Positions 18,752 to 26,851 of a DNA stretch of 64,000 bases are shown one piece after another. The stretch's first letter is position 1. Each line of letters starts with the position of its first letter. Source of the stretch: an uncultured Planctomycetota bacterium (GTDB lineage Bacteria > Planctomycetota > Phycisphaerae > SM23-33); NCBI GenBank assembly GCA_903892515.1, contig CAITIS010000084.1, forward strand, positions 1 to 64,000, written 5' to 3'. The notes under the pieces were generated by a model. It worked only from the letters and a program-made list of their open reading frames with translations, ran no database searches and was not told where the DNA came from. Made by a program: the position numbers and the translations under genes.

Positions 18752-18814
18752 GAATCCCGAATACCGCTTCCCGAATCCCGAATCCCGAATCCCGAATCCC
18801 GATTCCCGATTCCC
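18752..18814. repeat. Heptad tandem array, 9 units, inverted partner
   Basis: Nine consecutive 7-bp units (GAATCCC, GAATACC, GCTTCCC, GATTCCC), the reverse complement of the array at 18487-18580. It ends about 40 bp before the SOD start codon. Confidence 0.95.
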
Positions 18815-18853
18815 GTCCCCATGGCCGCCTACAATTGCCGCAAAGGAGCGCCC

Positions 18854-19693
18854 ATGACTCTGACGCGCCGAGAAGCCTTGAAGCTCTCCGCCGCAGCGGC
18901 CGCTGCGCTGGTGGCTGAGGCTTTGCTGCGATCCAAGACAGGTTTTCTCGCTTCGGCGTGGGCCGGGCCTGCCAGGGCGTCTACAATGCCTACGGCTTCA
19001 CGTTACTCCAACACGGACAATACCTTGCAGGGAAAGGAATCATCAATGCATCAAGTCGCCACCACGTCGGGTCTGCTGAGCGAGGCGTATGTAGACGGCA
19101 AGTACGTTCTGCCCAAGTTGCCGTACGATCTGTCCTGGCTCGAGCCCCAGTACGACGCCAGGACGCTGGAACTGCACCACGACAAGCACCACGCCGCGTA
19201 CGTCGCCGGCCTGAACGCCGCCTTGGGCAAGCTCGATGCCGCCCGCAAGGCCAACGATTTTGCGACGATCCAGGCCGTGTCGCGCGACCTGGCCTTCCAC
19301 GGCAGCGGGCACGTGCTGCACTGCCTGCTGTGGGATTCCATGTGCAAGGGCGGCTCCAAGCCGACGGCCAATCTGGAAAAGGCCATGAAGGAGAGCTTCG
19401 GCTCGGCCGATGCCTGCTTTGCCCAGTTCGCCGCCGCCACCAAGGCCGTCGAGGCCAGCGGCTGGGGCATCCTGGGCTTTGAGCCGGTCTCCAAGAAGCT
19501 GATGATCTTTACCTGCGAAAAGCACCAGAACCTGACCATCTGGGGCGTCGCGCCGCTGCTGGTCTGCGACGTCTGGGAGCATGCGTACTACTTGCAGTAC
19601 CAGAACCGCCGGCCCGACTGGGTGGACGCGTTCATGAAGATCGCCAATTGGGAATTCGCCGGCCAGCGGCTGGCGGAAGTGAGCGGCATGTAA
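18854..19693 (+). CDS. sod: Fe/Mn-family superoxide dismutase with Tat-like leader
   Basis: 279 residues from ATG 18854 (AAAGGAG upstream). The N-terminus TRREALKLSAAAAAALV resembles a twin-arginine signal. The mature enzyme has the four metal ligands: His108, His156, Asp239 and His243 (DVWEHAYYLQY). His224 sits where Mn-SODs carry the second-sphere Gln, as in some archaeal Fe-SODs, so metal preference is uncertain. A second in-frame ATG at 19046, also preceded by AAAGGA, would give a cytosolic enzyme of 215 residues. The gene could therefore make exported and cytosolic forms; otherwise the leader is the true start. Monocistronic. Confidence 0.9.
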   Translation: MTLTRREALKLSAAAAAALVAEALLRSKTGFLASAWAGPARASTMPTASRYSNTDNTLQGKESSMHQVATTSGLLSEAYVDGKYVLPKLPYDLSWLEPQYDARTLELHHDKHHAAYVAGLNAALGKLDAARKANDFATIQAVSRDLAFHGSGHVLHCLLWDSMCKGGSKPTANLEKAMKESFGSADACFAQFAAATKAVEASGWGILGFEPVSKKLMIFTCEKHQNLTIWGVAPLLVCDVWEHAYYLQYQNRRPDWVDAFMKIANWEFAGQRLAEVSGM

Positions 19694-20153
19694 CGGGAGA
19701 GGTCACAGCTGCCAAGCATTGCACCTGTGGCCCCCGATGCAATACACACGTACCTGCGCTGCCCGTGCAATGCGTGCGGCGCGGGCTCTGCGCAGGTACG
19801 TCCAACATGGCCGCGCCAACGACGGCGACCATGCCATCCACCAAAACGACAGCGCCGAACGGTCAGCAGCGTGGCTGGCCCTTCGGTGTTTTTTTGAAAC
19901 ATCACTTCGCGAACCACGCGAACCAAGCGTTTGGGCAACGACGTCTCTTGCACCACAAAGGCACAAAGAAGCGGCGGCACAAAGGGCACGAAGGAAAACA
20001 AGAGGGGACCTTCTTTGTGCCCTTTGTGGTTGGTCTGTCTTTGTGTCTTTGTGGTTCAAAGGGCCGCCCGTGAGCGGGCACCGCATGGACCGGGTGAGCG
20101 GCCCGGTGTATCATCCACGCATCGGCTCGTGGCCGGTCATGAGAGGATCGAAT
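19694..20153. repeat. Repeat-filled gap with inverted nonad arrays
   Basis: 19719-19815 holds a hairpin repeat with a GTACCTGCGC/GCGCAGGTAC inverted pair. 19951-19994 is an array of roughly 9-bp CACAAAGG-type units. It is matched by an inverted array at 20010-20056 (CTTTGTGCC, CTTTGTGG). No convincing gene. Confidence 0.75.
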
Positions 20154-20936
20154 ATGCGAGCATCAGCCGTCCTTGTATTGACGCTGGCCGGGCTGGTCTT
20201 GGCGGGTTGCGGCGCGCCCGTTGGCCCTGAAGGCAGGAACCAGCTGCTGCAAGCCAACCAGGCGTACGTGCGCGGCGACGACAACACGGCCATTGCCGTC
20301 TCGACGACTTTCCTGCAGCAGAATGAGCACAGTCTCGAAGCGGCGGAGGGGTACTACATTCGCGGCCTGGCGCGCGAGCGGGCCAAGCAGACCGACGCCG
20401 CCCGCAGCGACTTCACCTCGGCCCTGAAGCTCTCCAAGCGCAAGGATCTCACGACCAGGATTCACTTTGAACTGGGCAACATCGCCTTCGATTGCGGCGA
20501 CCAGAATACGGCCCAGTCCGAATACGCCCAGGTCGTGGCCGAGGGCCCGAAGAATCAGCCGCCGACGGACGAGGCGATGTATCGCCTTGGCCACATCATG
20601 CAGTGCCAGGGCAAGTGGCGCCAGGCCGACGAGTATTTCGACAAGCTCATGCACAACTTCCCGGGTTCGGCGCCGGCCAAGCTGGCGGCGAATCGGGTGC
20701 GGGCGGTGCGCTGGTCGATCCAGGTTGGGGCCTACCGCGATGATCGCAGCGGGCGGCAGCTGGAGGCCTCGCTGCGCCGCGATGGCTTTGCGCCGCGCGA
20801 GGACCGCGAACTGCGCAATGGCCAGTTGCTCAGACTGATTCGGGTGGGCAGCTATGCGACCTACGACGCCGCCAACGCCGACCTGCCACGCGCGCAGCAG
20901 CACAGCTCCGACGCCTGCATCGTCGCGGCGCGATAA
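20154..20936 (+). CDS. TPR- and SPOR-domain lipoprotein
   Basis: 260 residues from ATG 20154 (AGAGG upstream). The lipoprotein signal ends in LAGC, with Cys19 lipidated. Residues about 30-170 form three or four TPR-like helical pairs. Residues about 185-258 are a SPOR-type domain (RWSIQVGAYRDDRSG at its start, LIRVGSYATYDAA later), expected to bind peptidoglycan. This resembles envelope scaffold proteins of the YbgF/BamD type but is not one of them. It overlaps the next gene by one base (TAATG), implying coupled translation with the Wzz-like membrane protein. Confidence 0.82.
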   Translation: MRASAVLVLTLAGLVLAGCGAPVGPEGRNQLLQANQAYVRGDDNTAIAVSTTFLQQNEHSLEAAEGYYIRGLARERAKQTDAARSDFTSALKLSKRKDLTTRIHFELGNIAFDCGDQNTAQSEYAQVVAEGPKNQPPTDEAMYRLGHIMQCQGKWRQADEYFDKLMHNFPGSAPAKLAANRVRAVRWSIQVGAYRDDRSGRQLEASLRRDGFAPREDRELRNGQLLRLIRVGSYATYDAANADLPRAQQHSSDACIVAAR

Positions 20937-22312
20937 TGAGTTCAAGAGCCCACCCAACGCGATTCCTGCGAGTTAGCCCGCTTGGCTGGGCGGCGGCGGG
21001 AGTGCTTCTCCTGGTGGTGCTGGCGGGCGTGCTGCTGGCCGGCAGGGTGGTGTGCTGGCGGTATACGTCAACGTTTCTTGTGCAGACAGTGGCTCGGCCA
21101 TCGGCGCAGTCTTCCGTGCAGTCCGACGGCTTCACGGCCCAGGCCCCTCAGCAGCAACTCCTGCACAGCGATGATGTGCTGGCGGCGGCGCTGCTCAAGG
21201 CCGGTGAGAACGATGCTGCATCTGGCGGCTCTTCATCTCGACCGGCGTGGCGGGACGCGCAGGCGATCCAGGTCTTTTCTGCCACACATGCGCGAGATAT
21301 CGAAAGCCTACGCCGGCAGGTGAGCGTGTCGCGCGAAGGCGACTTGGCCTTGCGGGTGCAGGTTACCTTGTCCGAAGATCGGCCAGGCAAGGCGGGCGAA
21401 GACCCGCGCGAACTGGCCGCCCGGCGGGCACAGCAGCTGGCGAATTGTCTGCTCGATGCGCTATTGGCACGGCAGGAGGCTCCCAAGCCCGATCATCCAC
21501 AGGCTAAGACGATCTCAGCCGTCGAGGTTGCGCAGCAGGAATACGACAAGGTACGGGCCGAGATGGAGTCGCTGCTCAAGCGTCAGACGCAGGCCGATGC
21601 TTTCGCCGTGGCGGCGATTCTCTCCACTCAGCCAGCCAAGGACGACTTGGCGGACCAGCAGCGGCAGGTGGATGCGAAGCTGGCAGCGCTGGCGGCCTTG
21701 CAGCAGGAGGTGGAAAAGGAACTGGCCCATCCGGTGGAGGAGGCGATCATCGTCTCGCCGGAGCTGGTTGCCTTTCAACCGGCGTTGGGCAACGTGCTGA
21801 CGGCGGTGGCCCAGGGGCGGCTGAAGGTGAATGCCGGCACGGCCCATTTCAGCGACGAAAAGGAACTCCAGGCCACCCAAGACGAATTGCAGCTGAACCT
21901 TTCCGAACTGCGGGCCGAGATGTGGCGCTGCGGCGAGTCGCTGCGGCAGCAGATCGAGCTGCTGTCGGGCCGTCAGAGGCAGCTGGCCGAAACGCACAAG
22001 CAGCAGCAGGCCAAGGCGGCGGCATTGGCAGATCAGGCCGCTAAGTACCAGGTGCTGCGCGAGCGTCTGGCCGTGGCCCAGGCCGCGGTGGATAACGCCC
22101 GCTCGCAGCCCGCCACGGTGGGAACGCCCGAGGCGGGTGCGTCGTCCGTGCCGCCTCGTGAAGTAACAGTCATCGAGCCTCCCACGCCCTGCGTGGCCGA
22201 TGAGCCCGCCTGGCCGAACCTGCGCTGGCTAGCACTGATCGGGCTATTGGCAGGCTTGCCAGTAGCGGCGGGAACGCTGCTCTGGTTGCGGCATAACTCC
22301 CTTTGCCAGTAA
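20936..22312 (+). CDS. Two-helix-anchored coiled-coil protein, Wzz/chain-length-determinant-like
   Basis: 458 residues. A membrane span lies near 17-37 and another near 425-447, with a large extracytoplasmic region between them that is mostly Gln/Ala/Glu-rich coiled coil (about 170-400). This is the topology of polysaccharide co-polymerase (Wzz/GNVR) proteins. The region after the first span (STFLVQTVARPS, then an SDDVLAAALLKAGEN helix) fits that family. No tyrosine-kinase domain and no exopolysaccharide genes are nearby, so the role is unclear. Translationally coupled to the SPOR lipoprotein upstream. Confidence 0.65.
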   Translation: MSSRAHPTRFLRVSPLGWAAAGVLLLVVLAGVLLAGRVVCWRYTSTFLVQTVARPSAQSSVQSDGFTAQAPQQQLLHSDDVLAAALLKAGENDAASGGSSSRPAWRDAQAIQVFSATHARDIESLRRQVSVSREGDLALRVQVTLSEDRPGKAGEDPRELAARRAQQLANCLLDALLARQEAPKPDHPQAKTISAVEVAQQEYDKVRAEMESLLKRQTQADAFAVAAILSTQPAKDDLADQQRQVDAKLAALAALQQEVEKELAHPVEEAIIVSPELVAFQPALGNVLTAVAQGRLKVNAGTAHFSDEKELQATQDELQLNLSELRAEMWRCGESLRQQIELLSGRQRQLAETHKQQQAKAAALADQAAKYQVLRERLAVAQAAVDNARSQPATVGTPEAGASSVPPREVTVIEPPTPCVADEPAWPNLRWLALIGLLAGLPVAAGTLLWLRHNSLCQ

Positions 22313-22668
22313 CCATGCCCAAGGTTGGGTGCCAGGTTTGGGTGCCAAGTTTGGGTGCCATGGTCAGGCCGCAGTTTGGCCTGGCCATGCGTGGCCGCTT
22401 GTGGCAGGGATGCCCCTTCAGGGGAAAGAATCTCATGGCCAGGTTTTAGGCCGATACGCCCACCGCGTCCCGGGCATGGCCAGCCCCAGACAGCGGGCTG
22501 ACCATGGCACCCAGCTGTTCATGACATTATCCCGCGTCGCCGCAGCAAGTTAGCGCACCTGAAACACTGTCTTAATGTTCTTAACCCAACCTTAACCGTA
22601 CTCTCGTTGACATCTCCTGGTCGGTGGCTTATTCATGTTCGCTAGGATTTCATGCCCCTAGGAGTTTC
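22313..22668. repeat. Repeat-containing gap before the pst operon
   Basis: 22325-22360 has three direct copies of TTGGGTGCCA. 22360-22510 carries inverted TGGTCAGGCC/GGCCTGGCCAT-type hairpins of the family seen at 15670 and 18590. The last 100 bp are AT-richer and hold the candidate Pho box and promoter region. Confidence 0.65.
22580..22597 (+). promoter_or_regulatory. Candidate Pho box upstream of pstS
   Basis: Two perfect CTTAACC repeats begin at 22580 and 22591, an 11-bp period, with a related CTTAATG at 22571. PhoB/PhoP response regulators bind direct repeats of that period. The location, about 70 bp before pstS, fits phosphate-starvation control, but the repeat sequence is not a known consensus. 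Confidence 0.4.
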
Positions 22669-23493
22669 GTGGCCCCGCACGAGCGAAAAACCCGGCTGAG
22701 CGATCTGGCCCTACTGGGCGTCGTGCTTGCACTGACTGCCTTGGGCGGCTGTCGCAGCCAGAAGCAGCGGACCGTCAACCTGGTCGGCTCGACTTCGGTG
22801 CAGCCCTTTGCCGAGTTGCTGGCGCAGGAATACCAGAGCCGCCATCCCGAGTTGAACGTCGAGGTGCAAGGCGGCGGCTCGACGGCCGGCATCCAGGCCC
22901 TGGAGAACGGCATCGCCGAGATCGGCATGTCCAGCCGGAGCCTGACGGAGGCGGAAAAGGCCAAGGGACTCGTGCCCATCGCCATCGCCCGCGACGGCCT
23001 GGCCATCGTGGTGCATCCCTCCAACGGCGTCACCGGGCTGAGCCGGCAGCAGATCCAGTCCATCTTCTCTGGCCTGATCACCAACTGGCGGCAGGTCGGC
23101 GGCAGCGATATGCCCATCAGGCCGATCACACGCGAAGAGGGTTCGGGCACGCGCGAAGAGTTCATAAAACGCGTCATGGGCAAGGTGCGGGTGTCGCGCG
23201 GGGCGCTGGTGCAGGAATCCAACGGCGCGGTCAAGGAGCTCGTGCGCGGCGATCCCGGCGCCATCGGCTACATGTCGCTGGGCTTAGTCGGCGGCGAATT
23301 GAAGGTGCTGGCCGTCGATGGCGTGGAGCCGAGCGTCGAAGGCATCGCCCAGGGCAAGTATCCGCTGGCGCGGGAATTCCTGTTCGTCCGCCACGGCGAG
23401 CTGAGTTCCGACGCCCAGGCCTTTGTGGACTTCGTGCTCTCCGACGACGCCCAGCATTTGCTGGAATCCGAAGGCCTGGTGAGGACCAAGTGA
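22669..23493 (+). CDS. pstS: Phosphate ABC transporter substrate-binding lipoprotein
   Basis: 274 residues from GTG 22669 (TAGGAG upstream; another in-frame GTG at 22624 is less likely). A lipoprotein signal ends in LGGC at Cys28. The PstS fold follows: GSTSVQPFAELLA phosphate loop, EVQGGGSTAGIQAL, IGMSSRSLT, and the RPITREEGSGTREEF phosphate-coordinating segment. It captures periplasmic phosphate and delivers it to PstC-PstA. First gene of pstSCA-B-B-phoU; its stop overlaps the pstC GTG start. Confidence 0.95.
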   Translation: MAPHERKTRLSDLALLGVVLALTALGGCRSQKQRTVNLVGSTSVQPFAELLAQEYQSRHPELNVEVQGGGSTAGIQALENGIAEIGMSSRSLTEAEKAKGLVPIAIARDGLAIVVHPSNGVTGLSRQQIQSIFSGLITNWRQVGGSDMPIRPITREEGSGTREEFIKRVMGKVRVSRGALVQESNGAVKELVRGDPGAIGYMSLGLVGGELKVLAVDGVEPSVEGIAQGKYPLAREFLFVRHGELSSDAQAFVDFVLSDDAQHLLESEGLVRTK

Positions 23494-24353
23494 AGATCTC
23501 GCAGGACAGGGTGATTGGCTGGGTGCTGCTGGCGGTGGCCTTTTCGGCCCTGTCGAGCCTGGCCCTGATCACCACGTTCATCTTCAAAGAAGGCGTGCCG
23601 ATCATCCTCAAGCAGGGCGTGGGGAACTTTCTCTTTTCCAACGACTGGTATCCCGGCGAGGGCAAGTTCGGCATCTTAGCCATGATCGTGGGCTCGTTGT
23701 TCGTGACGCTCGGGGCCATGTTCATCGGGGCCATCTTCGGCTTTGGCTGTGCCATCGTGCTGACGCAGTTCTGCCCGCGCCGGCTGGTGAGCATCATCAA
23801 GCCCGCCATCGAACTGCTGGCTGGCATTCCCTCGGTGGTGTACGGTTCCATTGGCGTGGTGATCCTGGTGCCCTTTATCCGCGACTACCTTGGCGGGCCG
23901 GGCTTGTCCGTGCTGGCGGCCTCGATCGTGCTGGGCATCATGGTGCTGCCGACGGTAACGAGCATCTCGGTTGACGCCCTGCAGGCCGTGCCGCGGGCGT
24001 ATCGCGAGGGCTCGATCGCCTTGGGCGCGACGCAGTGGCAGACGACCTGGATGGTGGTGCTCAAGGCAGCGCGATCCGGGCTGGTGGCGGCGTTCATTCT
24101 GGGCATGGGCCGGGCGGTGGGCGAGACCATGGCGGTGATCATGGTGGCCGGCAACACGCTGGAGATCCCGCTTGGCCTGACCTCGCCGGTGCGGACGCTG
24201 ACCAGCAACATCGCCCTGGAAATGGGCTACGCCTCCGGCGCGCACCGCCAGGCGCTCTTTGCCACCGGGGTGGTGCTGTTCGTGATTATCATGGTCTTAA
24301 ACACGATCGCCTTGGCGGTTTCGCACAGCAAGGCCGCGGGAGGGCGAAGATGA
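23490..24353 (+). CDS. pstC: Phosphate ABC transporter permease PstC
   Basis: 287 residues, about six membrane segments. The permease EAA-type loop around SVDALQAVPRAYREGSIALGA couples to the ATPases. GTG start overlaps the pstS stop (GTGA), and the stop overlaps the pstA ATG. Forms the transmembrane pore as a heterodimer with PstA. Confidence 0.95.
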   Translation: MKISQDRVIGWVLLAVAFSALSSLALITTFIFKEGVPIILKQGVGNFLFSNDWYPGEGKFGILAMIVGSLFVTLGAMFIGAIFGFGCAIVLTQFCPRRLVSIIKPAIELLAGIPSVVYGSIGVVILVPFIRDYLGGPGLSVLAASIVLGIMVLPTVTSISVDALQAVPRAYREGSIALGATQWQTTWMVVLKAARSGLVAAFILGMGRAVGETMAVIMVAGNTLEIPLGLTSPVRTLTSNIALEMGYASGAHRQALFATGVVLFVIIMVLNTIALAVSHSKAAGGRR

Positions 24354-25186
24354 GAATTTCACCGGCCAATACACAGCGGATTATGGTCGTGGCGCTGTGG
24401 ACGCTGGCGGCCATGACGGTCTTCACGCTGCTGTTCATTCTGGGCTATGTGCTGTATCACGGCCTGCCGCACGTGACGTGGTCGTTTTTGACGGAATCCC
24501 CGCGGCGGATGGGCAAGGAGGGCGGCATATTCCCCATGATCGTGGGCACGGCCATGGTGGCGGGTCTGGCGGTGCTCATCGCCGGTCCCATCGGCGTGGC
24601 CACGGCCATCTACCTGACGGAGTACACGCGTGAGGGCAAGATCACTGCCATCATCCGGTTCGGGGCCGATTGCCTGGCGGGAATTCCCTCCATCATCTTT
24701 GGCCTGTTCGGCTTCGTGTTCTTCGTCATCACGCTGGGCATGGGCTTGTCGGTAATGGCGGGGGCACTGACGCTGGCGATCATGGTGCTGCCGACAATCA
24801 TCCGCACCAGCGAGGAAGCCATCCGGGCTGTGCCGCGGAGTTTTTCCGACGTGAGCATGGGCCTGGGGGCGACGCGCTGGCAGACCGTGACGCGCGTGGT
24901 GTTGCGGTCGGCATCGCCTGGCATCGTGACGGGCATTGTGCTATCGATTGGACGCTGCATCAGCGAAACGGCCGCCCTGATGCTGACGGCGGGCTCGGCC
25001 TTGCGCATGCCACACTCGGCGTTGGACTCCTGCCGCACGCTGGCGCTGCACTTTTACACGCTCATGCGTGAGGGCATTAGCCCGGCCCATGCCTGGGCCA
25101 CGGCCTCGGTCCTGATCGTGGTCATCCTGCTCATCAATCTCGTGGCGTACTGGCTCATGCGGCGTTTTGTGGCCAGGACGGTGTAA
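24350..25186 (+). CDS. pstA: Phosphate ABC transporter permease PstA
   Basis: 278 residues from ATG 24350, which overlaps the pstC stop (ATGA). About six membrane spans. The coupling loop TSEEAIRAVPRSFSDVSMGL is conserved. Partner of PstC in the membrane channel. The next gene starts within a few bases of its stop codon. Confidence 0.95.
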   Translation: MRISPANTQRIMVVALWTLAAMTVFTLLFILGYVLYHGLPHVTWSFLTESPRRMGKEGGIFPMIVGTAMVAGLAVLIAGPIGVATAIYLTEYTREGKITAIIRFGADCLAGIPSIIFGLFGFVFFVITLGMGLSVMAGALTLAIMVLPTIIRTSEEAIRAVPRSFSDVSMGLGATRWQTVTRVVLRSASPGIVTGIVLSIGRCISETAALMLTAGSALRMPHSALDSCRTLALHFYTLMREGISPAHAWATASVLIVVILLINLVAYWLMRRFVARTV

Positions 25187-25187
25187 C

Positions 25188-25991
25188 TTGAGCGAGCCGC
25201 AACTCCAATCTGACCCGCCGGCCGGACAGCAAGGCCTGCTGCCCAAGATCGCCATTCGCAACTTCAGCGCCCGCTTTGGCCAAAGTCAGGTTCTCACCGG
25301 CATCAACCTGGAAGTTCATGCCTGCGAGCGGCTGGCCATCATCGGCCCGGCCTCGAGCGGCAAGACCACGCTGCTGCGGAGCCTCAATCGCCTTAACGAC
25401 CTGAACGCGACCTTCGCGCACGACGGCGAAATCCTGCTCGATGGCCAGGACATCTACGGCGACAGCATGGACGTGCCGACCCTACGCCGGCGTGTGGGCA
25501 TGGTGTACGCCGTGCCCATTCCGCTGCCGTGGTCGATCTACGACAACATCGCGTATGGCCTGCGCCTGGCCGGCATCAAGGGGCGTTCGGAGATCAGCGT
25601 CCGCGTCGAATCCAGCCTGCGCAACGCCGTGCTCTGGGACGAAATCAAGGACCGCCTGCGCATGCCGGCCATGAACCTTTCGGGCGGCCAGCAGCAGCGG
25701 TTGTGCATGGCCCGGGTGTTGGCGCTGGAGCCTGAGGTGCTGGTGCTGGACGAGCCGTGCAGCGGGCTGGACCCGATCTCCACGGCCAAGATCGAGCAGG
25801 CGCTGGCAGAACTGAAGGACCGCTACTCGGTGGTGCTGGTGACCAACAACACCAAGCAGGCGGCCAGGGCTTCCGACCGAACGGCCTTCTTCCTCATGGG
25901 CGAACTCGTCGAAGTGGGCCTGACCGGCCAGGTCTTCACCGCGCCGCGGCACGAACGCACCGGCCAGTACATCACCGGGCACTTTGGATAG
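25188..25991 (+). CDS. pstB1: Phosphate ABC transporter ATPase PstB, first paralog, with altered Q- and H-loops
   Basis: 267 residues from TTG 25188, one base after the pstA stop; TTG 25167 is an alternative that overlaps pstA. Walker A is GPASSGKT (53-60), the signature LSGGQ (164-168) is intact, and Walker B Asp188 with catalytic Glu189 is kept. The Q-loop Gln is Ala108 (context VGMVYAVPIPLP, where PstB normally has FQRPNPFP). The H-loop His is Asn220 (VTNN, normally VTHN). These residues sense gamma-phosphate and link to the permease. The next gene has the opposite pattern of losses, so the two probably form one heterodimeric ATPase with a single canonical site. Confidence 0.92.
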   Translation: MSEPQLQSDPPAGQQGLLPKIAIRNFSARFGQSQVLTGINLEVHACERLAIIGPASSGKTTLLRSLNRLNDLNATFAHDGEILLDGQDIYGDSMDVPTLRRRVGMVYAVPIPLPWSIYDNIAYGLRLAGIKGRSEISVRVESSLRNAVLWDEIKDRLRMPAMNLSGGQQQRLCMARVLALEPEVLVLDEPCSGLDPISTAKIEQALAELKDRYSVVLVTNNTKQAARASDRTAFFLMGELVEVGLTGQVFTAPRHERTGQYITGHFG

Positions 25992-26002
25992 GGCGTCTGG
26001 AC

Positions 26003-26069
26003 GTGTCGCGGGCGTCTCGCCCGCGTTGGGAGATAGGAATTGACGGCGCGGGCGAGATGCCCGCGACAC
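26003..26069. repeat. Inverted pair of GCGGGCGAGACGCCCGC-type repeats inside the pst operon
   Basis: Arms 26003-26025 and 26047-26069 are complementary over 23 bp with one mismatch, separated by 21 bp. Each arm is itself a small hairpin. The same arrangement lies between amt and glnB (53652-53721). It separates the two pstB genes and would form a strong stem in the operon mRNA. Confidence 0.9.
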
Positions 26070-26076
26070 AAAGATA

Positions 26077-26829
26077 ATGGAATACAAGCTCCGGGCATCT
26101 CGACTGAACCTGCACTACGGCGCGTTCCACGCGCTTAAGGACGTCAGCATCGCCGTCAAGCCGCAGATGATCACCGCCATTATCGGCCCCTCCGGCTGCG
26201 GCAAGAGCACGCTGCTGCGCTGCTTCAACCGCATGAACGATCTGACCGACGGCGTGCATGTGAGCGGCGAGATTCGTCTCGACGACCAGGACATCTATCA
26301 TTCGCCCGACCTGCCGGTGACCAGCCTGCGCCGCCGCGTGGGCATGGTGTTCCAGCGACCCAACCCCTTCCCGCTGTCGGTGTTTGACAACATCGCCTAT
26401 GGCCGGCGCGTGCATGGGCTCAGCGACGATCTCGGCGAGGTCGTGCGGTCCGCCCTGATGGCCACGCGGCTGTGGGATGATCTCAAGGATCGCCTGGACT
26501 CCCCCGCGCTGGACCTGTCGGCCGAGCAGCAGCAGCGGCTGTGCATCTCGCGACTGGTGGCCATCGAGCCCGAAGTCCTGCTGATGGACGAGCCGTGCTC
26601 GGCCTTGGACCCCATCGCCACGCAGCATATTGAAGAGCTGATGCAGCTGCTGGCCGAGAGATACACTATTGTGATCGTGACGCACAACATGCAGCAGGCC
26701 GCCCGCGTATCCAAAGAGACGGCGTTTATGCTGCTGGGCGACCTGGTGGAATTTGGCCCCACGACGGACATTTTCACCAAGCCCAGGGACCGGCGGACCG
26801 AAGAATACGTAACGGGCCGATACGGCTAA
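26077..26829 (+). CDS. pstB2: Phosphate ABC transporter ATPase PstB, second paralog, with altered signature motif
   Basis: 250 residues, usual PstB size. Walker A GPSGCGKS (37-44), Q-loop Gln93 (VFQRPNPFP), Walker B Asp171 with Glu172 and H-loop His203 (VTHN) are all canonical. The ABC signature is LSAEQ (147-151) instead of LSGGQ, losing both glycines that contact the gamma-phosphate of ATP bound on the partner. In a homodimer both sites would be defective. Paired with the upstream PstB, which keeps LSGGQ, one fully canonical site is restored. Separated from it by an inverted repeat; followed by phoU. Confidence 0.93.
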   Translation: MEYKLRASRLNLHYGAFHALKDVSIAVKPQMITAIIGPSGCGKSTLLRCFNRMNDLTDGVHVSGEIRLDDQDIYHSPDLPVTSLRRRVGMVFQRPNPFPLSVFDNIAYGRRVHGLSDDLGEVVRSALMATRLWDDLKDRLDSPALDLSAEQQQRLCISRLVAIEPEVLLMDEPCSALDPIATQHIEELMQLLAERYTIVIVTHNMQQAARVSKETAFMLLGDLVEFGPTTDIFTKPRDRRTEEYVTGRYG

Positions 26830-26851
26830 ACGCCCCGGCACAGGAGTTACC

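Larger units (their letters stand above)
18418..18853. repeat. Composite repeat block between divergent rph and SOD genes
   Basis: Consists of a G-rich heptad array (18487-18580), a central inverted set of TGACCATG-family units (about 18590-18750) and a C-rich heptad array (18752-18814) in the opposite orientation. No gene. Promoters for both divergent genes must lie within or beside this block. Confidence 0.85.
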
